A stretch of DNA of 64,000 nucleotides from Actinomyces marseillensis. GTDB taxonomy: Bacteria; Actinomycetota; Actinomycetes; Actinomycetales; Actinomycetaceae. Below, in pieces: positions 54,114-64,000 of this stretch. Position 1 is the first letter of the stretch; every line of letters begins with the position of its first letter. The DNA lies in contig NZ_LT707420.1 of the NCBI RefSeq assembly GCF_900155605.1, positions 1,018,690 to 1,082,689 on the forward strand. The letters are read 5' to 3'. The translations under genes and the position numbers were made by a program. A model generated the notes under the pieces. That model did no database searches, was not told the DNA's origin, and saw only the letters and a list, made by a program, of their open reading frames with translations.

Positions 54114-55318
54114 GCCTTGATAGGGACACAATTACCCACGCCTCGTGCCTGCGCGGCAGTGACGTCGCGCGCTTGGGGGTAAGTGGCCTTCGCGCGAGGC
54201 CGATGCGCGCAATCCTTTCGGCCTTGGGGATCGCGATTGGTATCGCCGCCATGGTCGGCGTCGTCGGTGTGTCGGCCTCGTCCCAGGCACGTCTTCATGA
54301 ACAGCTCCAAGCGCTGGGAACCAACATGCTCACGGCTCGCTCAGGTGCTGATCTTTCCGGTGCAAACCTGATCCTTCCCGAAGACTCAGTGGGACGCATG
54401 CGGATGATCCCGGGAGTAACCGATGCTTCCTCGACGTCCACTTTGTCAGGAGTTTCGGTGTACCGCTCGCGTTTGATTGATCCAAATGCAACGGGTGGCA
54501 TTTTGACGATGGCTGCGCCAACGAATCTGCTGGATGTTGTTTCGGCGAAAGTTGCGCGTGGAACCTGGCTGAACGAGGCGACATCACGGTATCCGGGTGT
54601 CGTATTGGGATCGAAAGCTGCGGATCTTTTGGGGATTACCACTCCGGGAACCCAAGTATGGCTGGGGAATACCTCCTTCACCGTGCTCGGCATCCTTGAG
54701 CCCTCACCTCTTGCCGAAGAACTCGATAACGCAGCTCTCATCGGAATCCCGGTAGCTTCTCAGCTTTTCGGGGCAGGACAAGCACCAACGACGATTTATG
54801 AACGATCTTTGGATTCTGAGGTCGAAAACGTTCGAGAACTCATTGGTCCAACCCTGGCTCCTCAGGGAGCAACCGGTCTGAAAGTTTCACGTCCATCGGA
54901 TGCACTGGCTGCAAAGAACGCGGCTGATCAGACTCTGACAACCCTTCTGGCAGGCGTTGGCTCTATCGCCCTGTTGGTCGGCGGGATCGGAGTCGCAAAT
55001 ACGATGATCATCTCCGTCCTTGAACGTCGCCGTGAGATCGGACTGAGGCGTTCCCTGGGAGCCAAACGGGGACATATCTGCATGCAATTCCTTGCTGAGG
55101 CTCTGCTCCTCTCCTTCCTTGGCGGATGCGTGGGATGTGTTATTGGCGCGGCGGTCACATGGGGAATGTGTCTCGCATACGGATGGCCCGTCACTATCGC
55201 GTGGTACGTCATCGCCGCTGGCCTCGGGGCTCCCTTGGTCATTGGAGCAATTGCAGGGCTCTACCCGGCCCTGCGGGCGGCACATACGCCGCCAACTGCT
55301 GCATTGGCCTCGCAATAA
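54110..55318 (+). CDS. MacB/FtsX-type ABC permease
   Basis: The 402-aa permease has a first helix (~28-50), a large extracytoplasmic MacB_PCD domain (~50-275), and three C-terminal FtsX helices (GSIALLVGGIGVANTMIISVLERRREIGLRRSLGA). It pairs with the ATPase above. Possible substrates are antimicrobial peptides, lipoproteins or drugs; not decided by sequence. Confidence 0.9.
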   Translation: MSLDRDTITHASCLRGSDVARLGVSGLRARPMRAILSALGIAIGIAAMVGVVGVSASSQARLHEQLQALGTNMLTARSGADLSGANLILPEDSVGRMRMIPGVTDASSTSTLSGVSVYRSRLIDPNATGGILTMAAPTNLLDVVSAKVARGTWLNEATSRYPGVVLGSKAADLLGITTPGTQVWLGNTSFTVLGILEPSPLAEELDNAALIGIPVASQLFGAGQAPTTIYERSLDSEVENVRELIGPTLAPQGATGLKVSRPSDALAAKNAADQTLTTLLAGVGSIALLVGGIGVANTMIISVLERRREIGLRRSLGAKRGHICMQFLAEALLLSFLGGCVGCVIGAAVTWGMCLAYGWPVTIAWYVIAAGLGAPLVIGAIAGLYPALRAAHTPPTAALASQ

Positions 55319-55366
55319 AAGAAAACCCGGTGCATCGTCGTGGTGAGCGATGTACCGGGTTTTCTT
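55319..55366. terminator. Bidirectional terminator after the efflux operon
   Basis: AAGAAAACCCGGTGCATCG (55319-55337) matches, with one unpaired position (GTGCATCG versus CGATGTAC), the arm at 55348-55366. It lies between the convergent permease and fadD genes and has A/T flanks on both sides. Confidence 0.85.
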
Positions 55367-55381
55367 GGCAAATAGTCTTGC

Positions 55382-57310
55382 TTAGCCGTTTTGAACGGGA
55401 CCTCCGTAGATGTCATCGATAACGTCGGCGTAGCGCTCAAGCACAGCCTTTCGCTTGACCTTGAGTGAAGGCGTTAACAAACCATTGGCTTCCGTGAAGT
55501 CGGTGGTTAACACGCGAATCTTTCGGATCGATTCTGCGCGCGAAACATGCTCATTTGCGCGATCGACCGCACGCTCCAAAGCTGAGAGGACCTCGATATT
55601 AGTCGCGGCCTCACCAATCGACATCGGCGGTAGACCGTGGTTCTTCAGCCACAGTTGCAGCATCTCTGCATCCAAAGTGATCAGCGCGGAGATGAAGGGA
55701 CGCTTATCGCCAACGACGACGACCTGCGAGATCAGGGGATGGCCACGCAAGGGGTCTTCCAAGGAAGCGGGCGCAACATTCTTTCCGCCCGCGGTGACAA
55801 TAATGTCCTTTGCGCGACCAGTAATGCGGACGTATCCGTCGCGGTCCAGAGAACCCAAGTCTCCGGTCTTGAACCAGCCGTCTTCAGTGAAGGAGGTGGC
55901 AGTGGCCTCGGGATTGTTGTGATAACCGCGGAAAACCGAGGGGCCTTGAATGAGAATTTCACCTTCGTCGGAGATCCTCACCGAGAGAGGGGGAAGAGGT
56001 GGACCAACGGTTCCAATCTTGGACAGCCGGGGAGTGTTAACCGAAAGCGGGCCAACCGTTTCGGTCAAGCCATAACCTTCGAGAACGGGGAGTCCAAGTC
56101 CCGTGTAGAAATGTGCCAGCCTGGTCGAAAGGGGCGCACCACCTGAAATGATGAAGCGCGCGTTTCCGCCAACCAACTGAATGATCTTCGAGTAAACCAA
56201 GTGCGATGCTGCAGCGTGCTGCATCTTCAAACGCCTTGAGGGGCCTTCAGGGGTTTCAAGTGCCTGAGAATACTGAACCGCCACATTGGCTGCCCATCGG
56301 AAGATCTTCTGTTTACCGCCACGGCCGGCCTTCGCGTCGGCTGAGTTGTAGATCTTCTCAAGAACTCGAGGAACCACCAGGAGGTATGAGGGTCTGAAAG
56401 TCGCAAGATCAGGAAGGAGATTCTTTGTGTCGGGAGTGTGTCCCAAAATCCCTTCGCCGCTGAGCTGGAAAACCTGGAGGAAGCGCGCGAATACGTGGGC
56501 AAGGGGGAGGAAAAGCAAGAGACGTGAGTCTTTGCCCATCGCGACCTCAGGCATCCACGCGTGGGCGTTGAGCGCGAGCTCGGTGAAATTCCCATGCGTG
56601 ATTTCTGTGCCCTTGGGGCGTCCGGTTGTTCCCGATGTGTAGACGATTGTCGCCAGATCATCGGTCGTCAGTGCTTGAGTGCGCTGGGCAACCATTGTGC
56701 GCGGGATCGTCACGCCCGCATCACGGATGGTTTGCATCGCCTCGGCATCAAGGGAAAGCAGTGTGATGTCGCTGCGTCCGAGGCGGCGGCACGCTGATTC
56801 TGCGAGCTCGCGTTGAGTCACGGTTTCGGTGATCACTGCCCGGACGTTTGCGTCTTGAATGATGTATTCAATCTGCTCGCCTGAGGAAGTTTCGTAGATC
56901 GGCACTGGAAGGAGCCCCGCGCACCACGAGGCGTAATCCAGAAGCGTCCATTCGTAGCGGGTGCGCGACATGATCGCGAGCGCATCGCCTTGTTCGAGGC
57001 CTAGCCCGATTAATCCCGCTGCCGTTGCCTGAACGTCTTCGTAGAACTCCGCGGCGGTCATGTTCTGCCAGGTATCGCCCATTTCGAGTTTGCGGGCAAT
57101 CAAAGGGCGGCGCGCCGAACGCTGGACGCGGCGTGCAAGAAGATGGGGGATTGTTGTGTTTTCGTCGATTCGCACCAAAATGGGTGCGTGCCACTCAAGT
57201 GCCTGAGTTTCGCCGTCAATTTCAAGCGATTCTCCGGACTCGGGGGAGGAAATGGAAACGGAGGTTTCGTCAGCGGGCAAGGCCAGCAGCTCAGGATCTT
57301 CGTCGGACAT
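55382..57310 (-). CDS. Long-chain fatty-acid--CoA ligase
   Basis: The 642-aa AMP-forming ligase activates fatty acids. Motifs: IVYTSGTTGRPKGTEITHG (P-loop), EGYGLTETVGPLSVN, TGDLGSLDRDGYVRITGR and KDIIVTAGGKNVAP. It is of the FadD15-like bacterial type. It is the second gene of a two-gene unit: it starts 4 bp after the stop of the chloride-channel gene. Confidence 0.92.
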   Translation of the reverse strand: MSDEDPELLALPADETSVSISSPESGESLEIDGETQALEWHAPILVRIDENTTIPHLLARRVQRSARRPLIARKLEMGDTWQNMTAAEFYEDVQATAAGLIGLGLEQGDALAIMSRTRYEWTLLDYASWCAGLLPVPIYETSSGEQIEYIIQDANVRAVITETVTQRELAESACRRLGRSDITLLSLDAEAMQTIRDAGVTIPRTMVAQRTQALTTDDLATIVYTSGTTGRPKGTEITHGNFTELALNAHAWMPEVAMGKDSRLLLFLPLAHVFARFLQVFQLSGEGILGHTPDTKNLLPDLATFRPSYLLVVPRVLEKIYNSADAKAGRGGKQKIFRWAANVAVQYSQALETPEGPSRRLKMQHAAASHLVYSKIIQLVGGNARFIISGGAPLSTRLAHFYTGLGLPVLEGYGLTETVGPLSVNTPRLSKIGTVGPPLPPLSVRISDEGEILIQGPSVFRGYHNNPEATATSFTEDGWFKTGDLGSLDRDGYVRITGRAKDIIVTAGGKNVAPASLEDPLRGHPLISQVVVVGDKRPFISALITLDAEMLQLWLKNHGLPPMSIGEAATNIEVLSALERAVDRANEHVSRAESIRKIRVLTTDFTEANGLLTPSLKVKRKAVLERYADVIDDIYGGPVQNG

Positions 57311-57314
57311 GGTT

Positions 57315-59189
57315 TTAGTTTACGTGTCGAGAGGCGCGAGGGTGGCGATCTTGCCAGCGAGATCCCCAAGACGAGAGGTGTCCGGCGGCAATCGCGCGCC
57401 CCTGCTGCGCGGCAATTTCCTTCACGAGGCCCTGCTGGGTCACCCATCCCAGGAAGTGGGGTGTGGGGGAATCCTCGTCGATGACCGCGAGTGCCCAGGG
57501 ATTGTCAGGAGCACTCAGGCGAGCAAGGACTTGAGATGGGCGAGCTGACTGGGGGATCGAGGAGGACTCATCCAAAGCAAGAGAACTGATCTGAGTATGT
57601 GGGGGAAGACCTCGAGAAAGATAGGAAGCGAGTTCGCTCAAGGTGAGCATTCCGAGATATCGAGGCAGTTCTTGGTAACGGTCCTTCGCTGCGATTACAG
57701 GAAGGCAGGGGACAGGACTTGACTGGAAATACTCCTGTGCCTGCATCAATGTCATGTCCTCGGTCAGAATGCGGCTGGGCGCGGTCATGAGCTGGCGAGC
57801 ACTTCGGCGTCCGAGCAAGGTGTCGTCGACGGGTTCGTGGAGGACATCGCCTCGGCGGCGAAGTTTTTCTGTGTAAATCGTCGAGCGAGTGAAGAAACGG
57901 GAAACAAAGGTTGCGATGATGACGGCCAACATCATGGGCATGATCAGGGAGTATTGTCCGGTCATTTCAACGATGATGAGGACCGCTGTCATGGGGGCGC
58001 GTGCGGCACCGGCAAAGGCAGCTCCCATTCCAATGACGCCGAAGATCGCGCTTTGTGAGGCAGCCCAGGGATCGACAAGCTGCCCAAAAATCATTCCAGT
58101 CATTGCACCCATGAACAAGGTTGGGGCAAAGACTCCGCCCGATCCGCCAATGCCGATGGTGTAGGAGGTGTAGAGGATCCGACCGAGGAGCAAAAGAGCG
58201 AGGAAGGGAATCGAGTAAGAGCCAAAGATCGCTGAAATTTCGATTGGATAGCCCGAGCCGTACATGTATGGGAAACAGATGAGAGCTCCGCCAAGGGCAA
58301 TGCTCAAAACCGCTGGTCGAGACCAATTGGGAAGTGGAATTCGAGCCCAGAAGGCATCGATCCAGTCTTCGCTGAGGTAGAGGAACTTCGAGAAGGCAAG
58401 GCCAACGAGGCCCGCAATAATTCCGAGGATTGCCACCCATCCGATATCGGGGAGGGACTGCAGGGGGAAGGTTTCGCCCAAATCGATGAGGGGATGATCT
58501 CCACTTGCTGCGCGTGCAACCAAGGAAGAGAGGACGGAAGAAACGACGACGTAGCCAAAGGCCTCGGCAGTGAAACGCGTCAAGATCACTTCAAGAGCGA
58601 AGAAAGCGCCGGCAAGGGGAGCATGGAAAGTCGCCGCGATTCCCGCAGCGCTCCCGCAGGCAGCCAGCATGATCACGCGCTCTTTGGGTAGACGGAGCGA
58701 AGCGGCGAATGAAGAGCCTAATGATGCGCCAACTTGAACGATTGGGCCTTCGCGCCCCGCTGAACCCCCGCCGCCGATGGTGAGAGCAGAAGAAATAAGT
58801 TTGACGACCGCGACTTTGGAAGGGATATAACCGCCCTTTTGCTGGACCGCGAGCATGACTTCGGGGATCCCGTGTCCCTTCGCAGAAGGTGCGAAGCGGG
58901 AGATGAGAGGCCCGTAGATCAGCGCCGAGATCACTGGGGCGAAGAGAAGGAAGATCCACGCTGGGATGGGGAGGTGGCCATGAGAGCTGCCAATGTGCTG
59001 CGTGTAGTCCCAGTAGCCTGTCGTTACCCAGGTCCATGCGCCAATCATGGTGTTAAAAAGGACGGCTGCGGCACCAACGATTGCTCCCACAATCGCTGCG
59101 ACAACGGCGAGTAGCGATCGGTGGGCTGCGCAGACGCGTCCGATGCGTGTCATGCGTCCGGCTTGAGGAGAGTCCTTCTTTTCACTCAC
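57315..59189 (-). CDS. Clc-family chloride channel/antiporter with CBS pair
   Basis: The 624-aa membrane protein has Clc signatures GHGIPE (105-110), GREGP (145-149, with the gating Glu147 found in both channels and H+/Cl- exchangers) and GGVFAPTLFMGA (third selectivity region). Two CBS domains follow at ~470-600. It moves Cl- (possibly in exchange for H+) in acid or volume stress, with adenine nucleotide control by CBS suggested by family. Precedes fadD by 4 bp. Confidence 0.9.
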   Translation of the reverse strand: MSEKKDSPQAGRMTRIGRVCAAHRSLLAVVAAIVGAIVGAAAVLFNTMIGAWTWVTTGYWDYTQHIGSSHGHLPIPAWIFLLFAPVISALIYGPLISRFAPSAKGHGIPEVMLAVQQKGGYIPSKVAVVKLISSALTIGGGGSAGREGPIVQVGASLGSSFAASLRLPKERVIMLAACGSAAGIAATFHAPLAGAFFALEVILTRFTAEAFGYVVVSSVLSSLVARAASGDHPLIDLGETFPLQSLPDIGWVAILGIIAGLVGLAFSKFLYLSEDWIDAFWARIPLPNWSRPAVLSIALGGALICFPYMYGSGYPIEISAIFGSYSIPFLALLLLGRILYTSYTIGIGGSGGVFAPTLFMGAMTGMIFGQLVDPWAASQSAIFGVIGMGAAFAGAARAPMTAVLIIVEMTGQYSLIMPMMLAVIIATFVSRFFTRSTIYTEKLRRRGDVLHEPVDDTLLGRRSARQLMTAPSRILTEDMTLMQAQEYFQSSPVPCLPVIAAKDRYQELPRYLGMLTLSELASYLSRGLPPHTQISSLALDESSSIPQSARPSQVLARLSAPDNPWALAVIDEDSPTPHFLGWVTQQGLVKEIAAQQGRAIAAGHLSSWGSRWQDRHPRASRHVN

Positions 59190-59245
59190 CCAAACATGGT
59201 AGTCCCGGTCGCTTGCACTTCAGCGGGACTTAAAAGACCCGCGCT

Positions 59246-59261
59246 CGTGATGGACATCACA
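59246..59261. promoter_or_regulatory. CRP/GlxR-like site upstream of mdh
   Basis: CGTGA-TGGACA-TCACA (59246-59261) matches the CRP/GlxR pattern TGTGA-N6-TCACA except for one base. It is in the mdh-clc divergent spacer, 143 bp before the mdh start and 57 bp from the clc start. Cyclic-AMP control of central metabolism by GlxR is well known in actinobacteria. Confidence 0.55.
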
Positions 59262-59385
59262 AGCAAAAATGGGGTATTCGAGTCCCACTTGGGACTGCTG
59301 ACACCGCGAAGATCAGGGGAGAGGCAATAGGCTTAAGGGGTAACGATCATCAGATCGTCGCGGCGCTGTGCGTCGCACGAAATAA

Positions 59386-60393
<1,008 letters not shown>

Positions 60394-60457
60394 TCTCGCC
60401 GAAACTTACGGTTTGATCAAGAGTCGGTTCGCCTGACTTTCTTGGTCTAACTGCTTG

Positions 60458-60486
60458 AGGGGCGCCGCAATGCGGCGCCCCTTTTG
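60458..60486 (+). terminator. Terminator after mdh
   Basis: AGGGGCGCCGC (60458-60468) pairs exactly with GCGGCGCCCCT (60472-60482), then TTTG. It also lies 26 bp from the stop of the convergent permease gene, so both may use it. Confidence 0.9.
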
Positions 60487-60511
60487 TCTGCTCACGCGCT
60501 GCTTTCATGCC

Positions 60512-61396
60512 TCATTTCTCTGGTGCATAACGCGCCGCCGCTGGGGTTGAGCCGGCTTTCGGCCTCGAGGCAAGTGCCTCCCAAGCCGCGCACCCGCAGA
60601 AGAAAAGTCCGGAAGCTAAGGCAATGCACCCACCCGAGGACAGCTCAGTCAGAAGAGAAAACCCAAAACCGAAGGCGCACACTGCAAGGGCCACGCATGC
60701 CGATGCTGCCATTAAGACTCCGGGGCGGGAAATGAATCGCATCAAACCGGCGCTCGGTGCAATCAGTAAGGCCAAAGGGAGCAATGTTCCCACCGCGGGA
60801 ATCATGACAATGACACAAACCGTGATAAGAGCGGAGATAAGCGCGTCGGTGAGTGCGCAGGCGTTGGGGGAAGAACGAAATGCTGCTCGGTATCCCTGTT
60901 CATCGAAAGACAAGAGGAGAATGTGGCGTCCTCGTAGCGCAAGAAGAGCAAGTGCGCCAAGCGTTGCTGTAGCGGCCAATGCAATATCCATTGGAGTAAC
61001 AGTCATGATTGACCCAGTGAGGAAGCTCGAAATCTGCAAGGGCAAGGGGGCAAACCATTTCGAGAGGAAATAGCCCAAGGCAAAACTGAAGGTCAAGACG
61101 ACCCCGGCAGCGGCCCCGCCTGAGACTCCGGGGATTCGTGCCAGAGCGCTCATTAACGCGGAAAGAGGCAAGCACAACCCCAGTGCGCCCAAGAATACAC
61201 ACAGCGCAAGAATGCTGTGATCCCTGGTAAAAACCGATGCGCCTACAACACCGATCACCGCGCCGGGAAAGGCTCCGTGCGTGATTGATTCAGCAAAGAA
61301 CACGCGGCCGCGCAAGACAGTCATCGTTCCAACGATTCCAGAGAGAATCCCCAGTAGCCCAAGTTCGCACAGAGGAAGGATAAGGATCGCTAACAT
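60512..61396 (-). CDS. Metal (zinc/manganese) ABC permease, second
   Basis: The 294-aa permease has about eight membrane helices of the ZnuB/MntC class: RGRVFFAESITHGAFPGAVIGV near the N-terminus (typical A-x-S-H-x-x-x-P-G motif). It overlaps the next upstream permease gene by 7 bp. Two different permeases are encoded, so the membrane part may be a heterodimer. Zinc or manganese cannot be told apart here. Confidence 0.88.
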   Translation of the reverse strand: MLAILILPLCELGLLGILSGIVGTMTVLRGRVFFAESITHGAFPGAVIGVVGASVFTRDHSILALCVFLGALGLCLPLSALMSALARIPGVSGGAAAGVVLTFSFALGYFLSKWFAPLPLQISSFLTGSIMTVTPMDIALAATATLGALALLALRGRHILLLSFDEQGYRAAFRSSPNACALTDALISALITVCVIVMIPAVGTLLPLALLIAPSAGLMRFISRPGVLMAASACVALAVCAFGFGFSLLTELSSGGCIALASGLFFCGCAAWEALASRPKAGSTPAAARYAPEK

Positions 61397-62238
61397 GTCG
61401 TCACTCGCTTTCGCGCGCTGTTAATTCCGACGATGAGTGCGCACAGAGCCACCTGGGTCAGAGCAACCGAGGCTTGGGGTGAAATAGGACGGGAAAAGGG
61501 AAGAAGAAGAGTCACCATTCCCAGCGCACCACCCGCGCAGGAAAGAAGTACCGAATAGGCCAGCATCTGCCTCGGCGATGAGGAAAGAAGGCGGGCGGCG
61601 AGTGCGGGGACAATGAGGTACCCCACGACCAAAAGAACACCAATTGCCGAGGCCCCCGCGACGACGACTGCGCACATCGCGGCGTTGAGGCAGACATCGC
61701 ACAGCGTCGTGGGTACTCGCGCGGCGCCAGCTCCCGCCCTGTCAAAGGCACACATGAGCTGAGCGCGCCACGAAAGAAGGACTAGAACGCAGGCGAAAAG
61801 GCAAAACACGAGGGAAATTGCCATGCGCTGGGGAGTAACCTCCAGAAGGCGGCCAAACATCAAGGCCTCCATTTGTCCTGACATATCGCCTTTTTTCAGC
61901 GAAATGATGACGCCGAGCGCGAAGAAGGAGGTCAGGACAACTGCCGCAGCGGCCTCGTGCGCGCGGTGCCGCATCGCCCAGGTCAATGCGGCGGCAACGA
62001 ACACTGCGCAAATTCCTCCGCCCGCGGGGATCCAATCGATACCGCCGAAAACCGCGCCGACGACGATCCCGGGGAAGATCGAGTGGACCGAGGCCTCGGC
62101 GCCGAATTGCCAGTTGCGTAGATTGACCAGGGTTCCAACCGCGCCCGATGCAATCCCGAAGAGAACAAGGAAGAACAGAGGACGGAGGAAAAAGGGAGAC
62201 TGCCACAGGGGCGGAGCGCTTACGATCGCGTTAAACAT
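61390..62238 (-). CDS. Metal (zinc/manganese) ABC permease, first
   Basis: The 282-aa permease starts at ATG 62238 (MFNAIVSAPPLWQ), overlapping the ATPase stop by 8 bp. The motif NWQFGAEASVHSIFPGIV is the same helix-loop as in the partner. About seven to eight helices. Same operon. Confidence 0.88.
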   Translation of the reverse strand: MFNAIVSAPPLWQSPFFLRPLFFLVLFGIASGAVGTLVNLRNWQFGAEASVHSIFPGIVVGAVFGGIDWIPAGGGICAVFVAAALTWAMRHRAHEAAAAVVLTSFFALGVIISLKKGDMSGQMEALMFGRLLEVTPQRMAISLVFCLFACVLVLLSWRAQLMCAFDRAGAGAARVPTTLCDVCLNAAMCAVVVAGASAIGVLLVVGYLIVPALAARLLSSSPRQMLAYSVLLSCAGGALGMVTLLLPFSRPISPQASVALTQVALCALIVGINSARKRVTTC

Positions 62239-62983
62239 TGTTAATCCCGCCGAAAGCTTCATTGATGATTTCCGGACGGAAAACTTGAGAGGTCGGCCCG
62301 TAGGCAACTTGGCGTCCAGCCACGATGAGGCTCTCATCGCACACTTCGGTTGCGACCCGATAGTCATGGGTTGAAATCATGAACGCGGTTCCCTGTGCTT
62401 TTGCTTGGTTGATGAGCGAGAGAAGAGCTTCGCGGTTGGGCTCATCCAAACCGTTGAAAGGTTCGTCAAGCAATACCATGCGAGGCTTGGCGACCAGGGC
62501 GCGCGCGACCAGAACACGCTGGCGTTGGCCGCCGGAAAGGGTCCCAAAGCGCTCGCGGGCGCGATCGGCTAAGCCAATCTGTTCTAATGCTGCGCTGACC
62601 TCTTCTTTCTGTTCACGGCTGAGTGGACGCAGAGGCTTTGTCTTGGGGTACATTCCCATTTCGACGACCTGACGAAGGTTGATTGGGAAACTCAGGTCGA
62701 TGTCGCTGTTTTGTGGGACGTAGCCGAGGAAATCCAGCGGGCAGCTCAGTTCTCCGGAGATGAGTTGGGCGCTTCCCAAGAGCGCTCGCATGAGCGTTGT
62801 CTTTCCCGATCCATTTGGACCGATCAAAGCGAGGGCATGTCCGGGGCTGAGCGAGAGGGTGATTCCCGTCAGGACCGGTGTCTGGGAATAGCCGATGCTG
62901 GCATTTTTGGCTGAGAAGACAGTGGCGCCAGCATCGCGGCCCTCGTCAGGCTCCGAAAACATAGGAGCGTCTGCGTTCATCAT
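62231..62983 (-). CDS. Metal ABC transporter ATP-binding protein
   Basis: The 250-aa ATPase has Walker A GPNGSGKTT, Q-loop LGYVPQNSDIDLSFPINL, signature LSGGQRQR, Walker B MVLLDEPFNGLDEP and switch STHD. The P-Q-N-x-D-x-D-x-F-P-I segment is typical of the ZnuC/MntB group. It sits between binding protein and permease genes. Confidence 0.92.
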   Translation of the reverse strand: MMNADAPMFSEPDEGRDAGATVFSAKNASIGYSQTPVLTGITLSLSPGHALALIGPNGSGKTTLMRALLGSAQLISGELSCPLDFLGYVPQNSDIDLSFPINLRQVVEMGMYPKTKPLRPLSREQKEEVSAALEQIGLADRARERFGTLSGGQRQRVLVARALVAKPRMVLLDEPFNGLDEPNREALLSLINQAKAQGTAFMISTHDYRVATEVCDESLIVAGRQVAYGPTSQVFRPEIINEAFGGINNV

Positions 62984-62989
62984 GCTCGC

Positions 62990-64000
62990 CTAACGCGTGA
63001 GTTGCTCGGGCAGGGGAGCAAGCGTTCCGTCCCATGCCCGTGTCATGGTTGTGACGTTATGGATGATCGAGCCGATGTAGGTTTCTCCTTCGCTTCCCAC
63101 GGGGCCAAGTGAATCCCCGTAGAGTGCGTCGTCGCCGATGATGGCCTTGACTCCAGCGGCGCGCGCAATCGTTTCAATCGACTTTGAGTTATTGGAGTTC
63201 TCAGCGAAAATCGCGCTCGCTCCGGATTTCTTCACTTCCTCGGTTGCCTGTGCGATGTGCTCAGCGGTTGCATCCTGCTGTTCGTTGAAATCAGACAGTG
63301 CAGCACCGATAAAACGAATGTCGTAGCGTTTCGACAAGTATCCGAAGGCATCGTGGGAGCTAAAGAGGACGCGCTTATCAGCGGGAACGCTGTCAAAGCT
63401 GGCCTTCGCCCACGCATCGAGGGAATCGATACGCTTTGCGTATTCTTCGGTTGCCGCACTGTATGCCTCGGCGTGATCGGGGTCCGCCGCTGAGAGGAAT
63501 TCACCGATGTTGCGAACCTGCAGGGCTGCGTTCGCTGGAGAGGTCCAGACGTGAGGATCGTAGGCGAACTCCGGCTCGCTCTCTCCTTCTTCCGGTGGGA
63601 AAGGCCAAGGTGCGGCCTCGACAGTGTGCGTGCCACGGGAAACGGAATAGGGGAGTTGCTTGTCGCGCTGTTCCTGGCCCTGGGGATCCTTGAGGTCGGC
63701 GGCAGTGAGGACTCCTGAGGTCACTCCCATCGTTCCTTTGAACCCGGAGGCGCTCACGGCCTGATCCAGGAAATGCTCGAGGTCGACGCCCGAGACGAGC
63801 AGGACTTTCGCCGACGCAAGTGCTTGCAGTTGCTGGGGAGTCATTTCGTGCTCGTGTGCCGAGGCGTTGGGGGCAAGCAGGCAGGTGAGCTGCACTTTTG
63901 CGCTGGCTTGCTCGGCGGGGGCCCCAATATGGGATTGCGTTCCCGAGGCATCAGTTTTATCGAGTGATATGGAGTTTTGAGCCGAGGGCTGCTGCGCAAT
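62990..64000 (-). CDS. Metal ABC substrate-binding lipoprotein (ZnuA/TroA family), 5' end outside window
   Basis: The frame is open to the right edge, so the signal peptide is cut off; a Ser/Ala/Gln-rich linker leads in (AQQPSAQNSISLDKTD). The visible part has cluster A-1 marks: ASAHEHEMTPQQLQAL (first metal His region), YDPHVWTSPANA (His), FSSHDAFGYLSKRYDI (His) and GDDALYGDSLG (Asp). It captures Zn2+ or Mn2+ for the ABC permeases downstream. No His-rich loop is seen, which is a slight argument for manganese or high-affinity zinc without buffer loop. Confidence 0.88.
   Translation of the reverse strand: MAQQPSAQNSISLDKTDASGTQSHIGAPAEQASAKVQLTCLLAPNASAHEHEMTPQQLQALASAKVLLVSGVDLEHFLDQAVSASGFKGTMGVTSGVLTAADLKDPQGQEQRDKQLPYSVSRGTHTVEAAPWPFPPEEGESEPEFAYDPHVWTSPANAALQVRNIGEFLSAADPDHAEAYSAATEEYAKRIDSLDAWAKASFDSVPADKRVLFSSHDAFGYLSKRYDIRFIGAALSDFNEQQDATAEHIAQATEEVKKSGASAIFAENSNNSKSIETIARAAGVKAIIGDDALYGDSLGPVGSEGETYIGSIIHNVTTMTRAWDGTLAPLPEQLTR

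Overview
The window is about 64 kb of chromosome from a moderately high-GC actinobacterium. It looks like a member of the Actinomycetaceae (Actinomyces/Schaalia type). The reasons are paired clpP1/clpP2 upstream of clpX, an IclR-type regulator divergent from leuCD, a sortase-anchored surface protein, a DUF3516 helicase, frequent GTG starts, and trimeric-type PNP. The genus is inferred from gene content and was not checked by a search. There is no rRNA, prophage, CRISPR array or intact insertion sequence. Almost everything is ordinary chromosomal content, mostly on the + strand.

Layout. 1-3.5 kb: end of a cell-wall-binding repeat protein, a sortase-anchored B-repeat surface protein and two small membrane proteins. 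3.6-7.5 kb: a minus-strand accessory block with a GIY-YIG/DUF2075 helicase, a MazG-type pyrophosphohydrolase, an unknown protein and a DUF559-type nuclease, followed by a 467-bp gene-free stretch with transposon-end-like repeats. 8-18 kb: leuB, ilvE, a two-gene ABC exporter, manA (preceded by a possible structured leader RNA), dedA, ilvD. 18-26 kb: housekeeping genes (PLPBP, yccF, ybaK, VOC protein, DUF3516 helicase, alanine symporter, FAH-family enzyme). 26.6-28.2 kb: three-gene cassette resembling a TNT-type toxin domain between two immunity-like proteins. 28.4-31.8 kb: NCS1 permease, a purine nucleoside phosphorylase with altered specificity residues, and a MalY/PatB lyase.

32-47 kb: gltX followed by tRNA-Gln and two tRNA-Glu genes, a GT4 glycosyltransferase, an IclR regulator divergent from leuCD, murA, a lipid kinase, plsC, an AMIN-like lipoprotein, gpsA-ddl-ATP-grasp, tRNA-His, an alcohol dehydrogenase, tRNA-Gly and tRNA-Pro. 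47-55 kb: tig, clpP1-clpP2, clpX-chorismate mutase, and a lipoprotein/MacAB-like efflux operon behind a promoter with phased GTTATC repeats. 55-64 kb: fadD and a Clc chloride channel, mdh with a CRP/GlxR-like site, and a zinc/manganese ABC importer whose binding-protein gene runs off the right edge.

The genes combine into branched-chain amino-acid synthesis (leuB, ilvE, ilvD, leuCD), envelope synthesis (murA, ddl, plsC, gpsA, manA) and proteostasis (tig, clp).

The observations I rate highest are: (1) GGGGGAG, counted by eye 26 times on the + strand and never as its complement, whatever the gene direction; (2) a PNP that naturally carries the Gln/Asp pair known to switch human PNP towards adenosine; (3) the TNT-like cassette; (4) the three-way-junction leader before manA.
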